Of a stretch of DNA of 64,000 nucleotides, positions 55,717 to 64,000 are shown piece by piece. Every line of letters starts with the position of its first letter. The stretch's first letter is position 1. Origin of the DNA: Morinoia aosen (taxonomy: Eukaryota > Arthropoda > Malacostraca > Amphipoda > Talitridae); assembly GCA_030386875.1 (NCBI GenBank), contig CM059562.1, positions 43,297,757 through 43,361,756 on the forward strand. Reading direction: 5' to 3'. The notes below the pieces were generated by a model. That model was given only the letters and a program-made list of their open reading frames with translations, was not told where the DNA came from and ran no database searches. A program made the translations under genes and the position numbers.

Positions 55717-56550
55717 ACAAGGAGCAACGAGAGGCACAAATGAAGCCTTCATTCTTAGGCCAACTTTGGCAATTTTTGCTTTTCCTTCAATGGTCGACAC
55801 TTTTGTTAATATTATAACTACTGATGTGTTGAAAAACATTTTCTCACTCGAAGAATAGAAATGGACTTCAATATAAAGATATCTTTGTAATCATTCGTTT
55901 TGGACTCAGAAATGTTGAAATCGATGAAAGTGCTTATTCCGATTTAGTCGAGTCTCATTTTGAAGGTATTTTTTTCTTTAATTTAATTTTGTTCTTGCGA
56001 GTGATGAATGGTTCCATTCTTTTATAAGGTGTATGATATTCATTGAGTTGGTCAACTCACGTAGTTTTTTTTAGAAGTCTAGTTTCTAAATGTTTTCGTG
56101 AGATTTTAAGTTTAATTTTCAGTTTCGCATCAAAAGTATTTTTGAAGTTTGAACCAGCATGCTGTTAAACTTTCAGCGCTGCGTGTACCTCATGAATCAT
56201 ATCGCATTGCTGCCAGGAATTTCTTCCAGAAATTTTGTGTGAATGTGTTCGTGCAAGCTAACTTTAGGCTGAGTGCAAACACAATAAGGGCAGATTATTA
56301 TTTTTTTGACGGATTGGACTTAACGGTATAATAGTCTTAACGCAGTGAGATGGGCCACGCTTGAATTTTGCATCGTGTAGTTCATGAGGTCTGATGTAAG
56401 TCTTTCTTATGTAGGCTTTTGCGCTCACTAAAGCTTCTTACTGAATAACTGTGACTTCGAGAACATGACTACTCTCACGCTGTAGGGTATGATTTGTTTT
56501 CCTCGCTTACAGAGCATAACAATAAAACTACTGAAAACTTACTCAATGCC
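55717..56550 (+). other. sm: Probable 3' UTR of smooth
   Basis: AT-rich non-coding sequence directly after the stop. It has T-rich tracts and no intron signal that I could support. An AATAAA hexamer lies at 56521, so cleavage about 10-30 nt further on is plausible. An AATATA-type variant near 55870 could give a shorter form. The exact end is inferred, not seen. Confidence 0.45.
56521..56526 (+). promoter_or_regulatory. Candidate polyadenylation signal AATAAA
   Basis: It is the first canonical AATAAA hexamer I found after the smooth stop codon, about 805 bp downstream. AATAAA occurs often by chance in AT-rich DNA, so support is moderate. Confidence 0.4.
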
Positions 56551-59030
56551 TATGCAGACGAGAAGTTCAAATGAAAGAGGGCAAAAAATTAGCATTTCTC
56601 ACTTGATTTTGACGATGCCTTTGTCCTCTTTTACTTGAGCTTCAGATCTACAGTGTTTCCACTGCCTTTCCTTTGAATGCGATGAAAGAGTAGAAGAAAA
56701 ATACGGTCGTTTTCACTGCACCTGTTGCTTTTGCATTGGGAAACTTGAAAAACATCACACAATTAATTTCTGTTTTTTTTTTTAATCTAAACGTAATAGC
56801 TCAAAGAATTTTACCGCGTGGATATTCGTGATGCATACGTCATAAATAGACATTGTCAGCGCGGCGTCGTGTTGGGTGGCTGCTCGCATTCTTTACGTCC
56901 CTCGCCTGCGCTTATTGACCACACTCACATGAACTAACGCACTTTATTTCTACCAGTGAGTGACGACGGTTTTTCACTTGCACCTGAATCACTAATAGCT
57001 TGTCAATTTTTACTATTAATAAACGTCTTATAGGTAATGCTTGCGCACATTCAATTGGAAAATAAGTGTTACTTCTACTGCTTTAATCTGAGCTATTTGC
57101 GAGATGCGTCTTGCACGTGCGTAAGGTGCCAGACTCTGGCTCTTGCACCCTTCATGGCTTGTCCTCACACTTTGGTTTTATCTATCTTTCGATTCATTCC
57201 TTCGTTATAGCTGAAATACGTCCATTTTTCACGTGAAGCAGCTGACAAGTCATTCAGACTACGGCCACGTTGAGTACATCTATTTTATGTCTTAAAATCG
57301 CGACGTTTCTCCGGGTGTTTGACATCGCGTAAGCTCACAGCCTCGTCTAAAATATGAGGCATAATTTGTTCGCATTTTCATTGAACACACTCTAACCCAG
57401 TTGAAGAAAAATCTTTATGAAATAGATATACCGTTTTTCAACGATTCGGAACACGCTCTCGAAATTCTATTTACAGTAAATATTGAGAAGGAGAATTTTC
57501 TATATCGAAGTACATACATCGCAGTAAAAAAGTCATTACTGATGGCTTGATCAATTGCTCAGATTCTTCTAAACTTATGCTCAGCAAGCTTCGATTGTTT
57601 CTAAATTTAACTTGACCAGACAAGACGGATATAAAAGTTAACTGGAATTTCTTGCAGCTTACAATGGTATTTGTTACACTGTCTTTAGATGAGATCTCTG
57701 AAAACTAGATTTCATCCTTTATGCCGTGGAAGGATTCGATGTTCCTGAGCATAATCGTTCCGTAAAAGGTAGGTACCCATTTCTTTAATTGGAAACTTTT
57801 TAGCTAGCAATGAAAAGTCTGTTCTTCTTCTTTGAATCAAGAAAAAATGTATTCAATTTCGATTATATAGCCGTATTGACGAACAACTGATTTTATTTGA
57901 ACTTCGTTTCAACTTGTTTTAGTTTTGTTGCTTAAGAATATTTTATTAATAAGCTCAAGACTAGTAAATCAACATTTGGCCATTAAGAGAAACCGTAAAA
58001 TTCAAAGGTTCAAAACTCTCTATTCCTACAGATACGAAGTTGTGGCACTTGATGTGCAGGCCAGCGACGCTGAACAACATAACATCCCCTGAAACGGACA
58101 TGACCACCAACTGAAACTATTAACTCTGCCGACACCGACACATCCATCCCACACCAAAGTGAACATTGCCTTGCACTGCGTACACGTTCTGCAACCTTCT
58201 GCTTCAACAACGTATTAACTGAATTTTCACGACCGAACGCAACGCCATCTTCAGTAACCAGCATGAACGTCCACCTTACTAACATCATACCAGTCTTGTA
58301 ACACATCTGCTGAGTGCCAGTTACAACTGCCTAACACAGTGAATTATTCAACATGGTAATTTATCATGCTGCTACATTAAATGGCTTCGATCAGGTTGTC
58401 TTCAACATGCCCATTCTATGGAACTAGTCTCATATTTTTCAGGCGCTCTTCAGTCTCGAGAAAATTTTGCTGTCACTCGAATGCAGTTTACTTCGACCTT
58501 ATCAGTGCGTTCGCTAAATCAAAGTGTAGCATCCAAACGCCAAAATTTCTTGGGCTTTTTGGCTGCTTCGTCTTTCAAAACGAAATTCGTCTTCATTGGA
58601 CTTTCTTAAAATGAATACGCTTTTGACTCTTTATTCGGTTTTGCATGTGTGCCTAACCTGGTCCGGCCTCTGAAAGATACGCTGTAAAATATCCATTTTA
58701 GGTTCGTGCTGTGAGCAGATTTAACACGAGCTTTCCGAGAAGTGTTGCGAATTACTCATCAGAGAATTGATTGCGCTGGTCCCTTCAAAGAGGTGCGCTA
58801 GCTATGACGGTCCTTCAATGCAGCTTGGGGACTTGCCGCCCAGAGCTGCCTGGCCCACATTTGGGAAGTATGCTAATAGCCTTGTGCCCGTCAGTGTACT
58901 TAGAGGAACTAGCGCTTCTCAGTGGTGACCTGAGCTGCAGACCGCAGAGTCAGCAACGCTTGTTGAAGGAGTCGATCGTAGGTTTAGATTTGACGTCTGG
59001 GCATTGGTCCTCGTCTTTGTTATTTAACTT
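56551..59030. other. Downstream sequence, no recognised gene
   Basis: Mostly AT-rich. GC-richer patches lie at about 56850-56900, 58030-58270 and 58760-58990. The minus frame at 58010-58306 and the + frame at 58771-59112 are open but match no family I can name; the latter runs into an R1 copy. Confidence 0.45.
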
Positions 59031-59032
59031 CT

Positions 59033-59420
59033 TAGGGGGTATAGAACTAATTTTACAACTTGTATTTAGGGAATTAGCACTTCTTGGTGAAAGATGTGCA
59101 GTCCCAAGCTAAATAATAAAGTTACTTTTCCACCTGAGCCATGCTGAAGGTTAGGTGGGCTTTCATTATGTTACTAGGAGATAGATTTTTTAGTTGTTAG
59201 ACTATTTTTTCGGTTCACTACTTTTCCCAGCACCTATCAATTTTTCAACTTTATTCTTATTTCATAAAATTATTTCACTTTGGTTTCCATGGGTAGGGTG
59301 TGGGAGTCGTATTTTATGTATAGTTTCCCCGTTCCCTTCATGAAATGCTAAATGGTACCTTCCTTCCTGTTATGAAAGCACAGCTGCGGTTAGGACTAGC
59401 GTATCATTGAATCTAATCTT
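59033..59420 (+). repeat. R1 interspersed repeat, diverged
   Basis: TTAGGGGGTATAGAAC, TATTTAGGGAATTAGCACTT, TTTTCGGTTCACTACTTTTC, TGAAATGCTAAATGGTACC and GAATCTAATC are in family order. It lies outside the smooth transcription unit but in the same orientation. Confidence 0.75.
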
Positions 59421-61449
59421 TAGGTCTCTATTTTTCTGGGTTTCTTGCGGAGGAAGCCTGTGTGTAATGCTACCGATCTCCTGCAAGTGTCTCCTTTGAT
59501 TTCTCACCTTTTCACCTCAACTTTCTCAGCGAGATGCTCATGACTTTTTCAGTATCTAGCTTGGCAAACTGTGTCGAACGAGGCTCCCTCTTGAAAACTT
59601 GCACCCACTGTGAAGCTCTGTGAGGTGATCATGTCAAATGGAGCGGAACTTGAAGTTAAACCTTGAATATCAATAAGAATAAGGCAAGCGCTGGGTGTGT
59701 CTGTTTTTCGATTGCTTAGTTGTGTCATTTGCCAGTGATCCACAATTGGAAAACTGTTCGTAAAGTTAAGTCCAGTGGATAGTTCTGTGTGGCATCAGGG
59801 CTCAGTTGCAGCCAATGAAAGCCTCTTCAGTGTTGCTCGGAGTTATTTTTAAGGTGCGTAGCATTTTTCTTTCTTACAAACAATCTACGCTCGTTGTTTC
59901 TTCGTCAATGGATACTTTTAACTTTTCTGTATAGAAATTATTGTCGTCAACCCATGCTCAATATCTTCAGAAGACAACTTGTGCCGTACATTATTTAATT
60001 TAAGTTGTAGGGTCTTCGGAATGGACCGTCACGTGTGGAGTCTTGAAATTATCTCATCACATCCAGTTCTATTTGAAAAATCGTGTTTTTTTGCGTATTC
60101 CTGGTTGGTGCAATGGCTGCCTCTTTTATTCCGGCCGTGGACAGCGTTCCCATCTCAGTTATGTTTTTGAGCTTGGGATATTTGACGATTTAAGATGTAT
60201 ATTTCATTAGTTGTATAGTTTTGAAACAAAACGCTCAATCAGTGATAAACGTTAATGGCTGCTTTGCTCCTTTGAATTGGTGTCCGCTTGTGTGAGTAGA
60301 TGTTGGCACGAATTTGTCTTGAACGTAAGTTGGTAGATATTAACGCAAACGCCTCTTGAACGTTTAGATGTAGTTTTTTGAAATATTCCCTAGTGGGACG
60401 CACTGGAGGAGATTGTCCTTTAGTGAATTTTATCCTCACGGTGCCCGGAGTCGTAAGTGAATCATGTGCATTGATTTTGACCTCCTTGGTGATACATATC
60501 CTTAGCTACTCAATTGTGAAACCAACAGTGCTACTGGAGAAGGTTGTAGAAGGAGATTAGTTTCGTAGTTTGGTAGGGTTTTTTTTCTTTGCCTTTACTC
60601 GGATAGAAATTCAATATTCCGTGGTACTACTTTCTAGTCTCCAGTGCTCTATCATCCTCTTTTATTTTTGCATAATTTATATCATTGAGGTACTTGATAG
60701 TACTTTTAAAACACTTGTTCTCTTCCAGATGCGTTCTCTGGATGTTGGTCCATTTCTTTCAGTGAAGTACACTGAAGGGAATTATCTTTGTGAAATAGCC
60801 CAAATGGCCCAATTCACTGAATTTCTGGAGTTTCAGTTAGAGCAGATGCTAATGGTATAATCTGATCGGCGTTCATTAACGAACTAGCGCTCTTATGTAC
60901 GTCTCGAAGTACTCAGAATCAGCGGTATCAGTTATGGGAATCTATCGCTTGGCTTACGTATTAGCGTTTATTCTTTTTCCGTTTGTATAACATTTTCTCG
61001 ATAGAATGAAGGTAACCAATTCATCGAGCAATCGACCGTAGTTTAAAATATTGAGGTTTGGCGCTACTGTTATCATATTTAACATTTTAGCTGCTCACCG
61101 TGCTATTATTACGGATGAAGGGGATTTCGCCTAACGCAGAGAATTTCTGTCCATGTGATATCGCTCTGATGAATATCATCCGTGTTTTATTGTCATTACC
61201 GTAGGTGAGCGAAAGCCGTGCTGAACCGCTCGGGTGATATTATTATTCGTCACCTTTGTCAAAATAAACTTTTCCTTTGATAAAGTTTCGCTGACGGTAA
61301 ATGTTCCGCAAGTGGACAGATCCGATGCTCTCTCTAAAGTCAGGGCTTTGGGTGTGAACTTACTATCTTTAACTAGGACCTGAGCTGAATTTAGGTGGTA
61401 CGTATTTTTTCAATAATGGAAACATTTGAAGGCCATTTTCCTACTCGAC
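59421..61449. other. Downstream sequence, nothing recognised
   Basis: AT-rich intergenic (or unannotated intronic) DNA with short, unremarkable frames. Confidence 0.5.
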
Positions 61450-61828
61450 TCCTCAAGAGGATACGACTGTGGTATCTATGAGAAATATCGCTTGTAAGAT
61501 GATATGGCTGATCTTGCTTCTTGAAATAAAAGTTTTTTGTTTTATTTCAGACCATTTTCATCGGTTTACTGCTTTCTTTTTAAGCGCCTCTGTTTTTCTT
61601 TTTCGGCTTTTATCTTTTATCTTGTTTCATAAACTTTTCCCCTAACTTGCTATTTCTATGCGGAAATTGTTCTACGTACACACTTTTGTGCATAGTTTGA
61701 GGTGAAGCCTACCAAACCTTTGTGCATAGTAACTATAGCCTTTACTCCATACTAAATGGTACTTTCCACCTTCCTCTCTTTGGAACGCCTTAGTTGTGGT
61801 TTGTTGGCTCGAACGAACTTTTTCATAA
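61450..61828 (+). repeat. R1 interspersed repeat, diverged
   Basis: CTCAAGAGGATACGACTG, TGGTATCTATGAG, TTTCATCGGTTTACTGC, TTTACTCCATACTAAATGG and TTGGAACGCCTTAGTTGTGG. Sense orientation again. Confidence 0.8.
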
Positions 61829-64000
61829 CTAAGGAACAATTTTTTGCATGCAACTCTATTGTCGTTTACTGTCACTGATGCATTGAGTTGGAGTTCCAAT
61901 TCGGGGTTCGCAATGCAGGAATTCCAATTCTAAGTAGAATTAACTTGAAAAACATATCAGTAGCCATGTACGGGGTCTGAGCGAATCTGTTAGAACGAAA
62001 ACGCTTGTGCTTGATTCTTCGTTTAATTACGTGTCCACTTCGATGTTGACCTAATTTGAATCAGAAAGATATCGAGTTCCCTCTAGATCACGTTATGGAT
62101 TGCTGGTAGATGCCCGTTGCCATTTGTTTCAGCTGCAACTCGCCTCGCGAGTGTCTTCCTATCTATCTACGATAAATATGATGCGCCTTGCGTCTCCTGC
62201 TGCTTCATCTGAGGTGCAAACGCGCAGTCGGTGACACGTGCGACTTCATCTTGACGACATGCTGTTTCTGGTCTAGTTCAGCACTTCTTATTAGCCTAAT
62301 TGTGAACGAGTGGAAGTTGTCATGTCCCATATTTTCTGTCGACCTAAAAATTAGCGTGCGTCCACGTGATTAATGTAACGATAGTTCGCGTTGTATAATA
62401 TTTCTGCAAAATTTGTTATTGTAAACTTTAATAAAAAAATCTGAATTGCACTTGAAACTCGGTTTGTTTCTTTCCTTTTGTTGGAAACTTAGTCGTAAAA
62501 GGGTTCGAATTTCAACTTTCAAATTTTTCGCTGAAACTCCAGTAATTGCTAGTGCGCGTTTGAGTACTTGAGCTAGGCAACGCTGAATGTACTCAACATC
62601 TCCTACGATTAACCCCATGCGTTGTGATTTTTGAGAAGTAGACGACAGGTGAATCATGTGTTTCTTTCATTTCAAATGAGATGCTGACAGGATTCTGTGC
62701 AGATAGATTCATTCTTCACGCTACGTTGAAACTTTCTCTAGTCAAGTCGAAGTCAAGTTTTCCAGGGTGCCACACTCTCGCCAATTTCATCGGGTTAACA
62801 ATGGTGTTTCAGATCTGTTTTAAGTTTTGAAGGATTTTTAGAATTCTCTCGTTTTTATAGAATAACCCGGGAGCCCGCAAACGTTTCTCACATCTACGTG
62901 AGAAACGGACGCCTTGCAATATGGTTCGACTTGGCTCAATAGCAACCATACGTCTGCTTCTTGTCTTGCAAGTTCAATACTTAGCTGCATCAAAAAGCTT
63001 ATGAAATCTTAATGAAGATGTGTGATCCATGGAGGTTATTAATATAAATCAGTCTTTTATGACAAAAAATAATTTTTTCCTCAGTTGTACTGATGGGAAA
63101 CTGGGTAAGATTCAAAGTTCTTTGTCTTTGATTCTGTATTGCTGTGACGCTCTTATTAGCACGCTCTTTGAAAATGTAGCACAGTTAAAGGCGAGGAACA
63201 TAGCCAGACCAAAGAAAAATCACTCCATTATTCTTCCTGTAGTTAGGAACTAGTGTCATGTATCCCTAAAAATGACTTCACGCTACTTGCCAAAAATTTC
63301 TATGTTAAGAGAGGAAAAAGAACATTCATGCAGCCCAATAGCGTCGTTCGTGTTGAACAGAATTACTATTTCGGGTGCATAGCCGCTGGTAACCAACTGC
63401 TAAACATATATTTTTCAGTAGTGTTGTGTCAAAACAACTCAGCCATTTTTTCAATGCGATACTGCCATTTGAAATCGTTTGAACCACACCAGCATTTATG
63501 CAATTGCTCTGTACGTAACAAGTTTTAAAGATTCTCTCTCATGTTGAAAGTTTATTTTCTGCTTAGCATAGAAATTTTTTGCGGGAACGAATGACCTTTC
63601 ATAATAATGAACTCAAATGAGAAACTTGAACATTCGCCTGTACGTGAAATTTTCTGCTACTTTTCTGTTTTTATAACGCCATCGTGAAAATAACACAATT
63701 TATTTGGAAAAGATGTATTTATGCGCTACCTCCATCATATATATACATGAACAAGAATTAGGCCCTACACGACTTAACTGTACAGCGCATAACCACACTA
63801 TCAACGTAATAATCAGAATTACACTTGCAAAAACCATGCTTGGATACTCGTAATTTAGCCCGTGCCGTCGTGGGCCAAAGGTTTTTAAAACAACGATGCG
63901 CATGTGAAATTTTGTTCACTTTGACGCCCTTTTTTCAAAATATAAGCGAAATTGTCTCATTTGTCCAAAGAGTGCTCCCTTTTAGACCTCAAAGCTAAAG
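61829..64000. other. Window end, nothing recognised
   Basis: AT-rich sequence with short frames on both strands and no recognised gene, repeat or RNA. Confidence 0.5.

Larger units (their letters stand above)
389..56550 (+). other. sm: smooth / hnRNP L transcription unit (5' part outside window)
   Basis: Eleven exons plus a probable microexon join in one frame: 1308 coding bases to the stop, 436 codons. The conceptual product runs from the middle of RRM2 through a Gly/Pro-rich linker, RRM3 and RRM4 to an acidic C-terminus. This is the layout of hnRNP L/LL proteins and Drosophila Smooth, nuclear RNA-binding proteins that bind CA-rich RNA and influence splicing and mRNA stability. All introns are GT-AG, from 479 bp to about 21.1 kb. 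The start codon, RRM1 and the promoter are not in the window. The 3' end is placed near 56550 on the basis of an AATAAA at 56521, which is an inference. Confidence 0.9.

Noticed and set aside
58010-58306. 98-codon minus-strand ORF in a GC-rich patch
   Set aside because: I considered a Tc1-like transposase piece, but the expected catalytic and MVWG motifs are not present in order.
58771-59112. 113-codon + strand ORF downstream of smooth
   Set aside because: The peptide is unrecognisable and its C-terminal part reads into an R1 repeat, so coding is unlikely.

Overview
This is eukaryotic, AT-rich DNA from an animal, most likely an arthropod. It carries one recognisable protein-coding gene: the ortholog of Drosophila smooth (sm), the hnRNP L/LL family of RNA-binding proteins, on the + strand. 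Eleven exons (86 to 241 bp) plus one probable 9-nt microexon lie between 389 and the TAA at 55714-55716. All junctions are GT-AG and all phases are consistent. Together they encode the last ~436 residues: the second half of RRM2, a Gly/Pro-rich linker, RRM3, RRM4 and an acidic tail. RRM1 and the first half of RRM2 lie upstream of the window. Exons are GC-rich islands in AT-rich introns of up to ~21 kb. The clade cannot be fixed from this sequence alone.

The introns are filled with mobile elements. The commonest is an unclassified ~350-390 bp interspersed repeat, here called R1. I count about 21 full or partial copies, all on the + strand. Two well-preserved copies have clear target-site duplications (13 bp and 9 bp), and copies end in a TAATC-like tail, so R1 looks like a LINE-mobilised, SINE-like retroposon. 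Other elements are a Tc1-like element with ~210-bp inverted repeats (33913-35550), a Tc1 deletion derivative (37702-38592), a Tc1 transposase fossil (17655-18190), a mariner fossil (31740-32700), a CR1/Jockey-like LINE remnant (44296-46255), a second LINE 3' end (36301-36880), and at least seven short TTAA-flanked, inverted-repeat elements that look like piggyBac-type MITEs. Three elements are inserted inside R1 copies, which orders the insertions in time.

Region by region: 1-2.2 kb, the two exons finishing RRM2; 2.2-11.3 kb, intron with R1, a nested MITE and CpG-rich patches; 11.3-11.8 kb, post-RRM2 exon and microexon; 11.8-32.9 kb, a 21-kb intron holding most R1 and TTAA elements; 32.9-39.2 kb, linker exons and the start of RRM3, with Tc1 and LINE debris; 39.2-55.7 kb, RRM3/RRM4 exons separated by introns that carry all five minisatellite arrays; 55.7-64 kb, 3' UTR and downstream sequence with two R1 copies and no recognised gene.

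The most interesting idea is regulatory. An array of ~47 copies of an 18-bp unit gives the sense pre-mRNA ~47 ACACAA motifs just upstream of an exon. The gene itself encodes an hnRNP L-type protein, whose vertebrate relatives bind CA-rich RNA. A ~51-copy, 25-bp pyrimidine-rich array begins ~30 nt after the 5' splice site of another exon, and each unit resembles a 3' splice site. This suggests, but does not show, autoregulation through intronic minisatellites.
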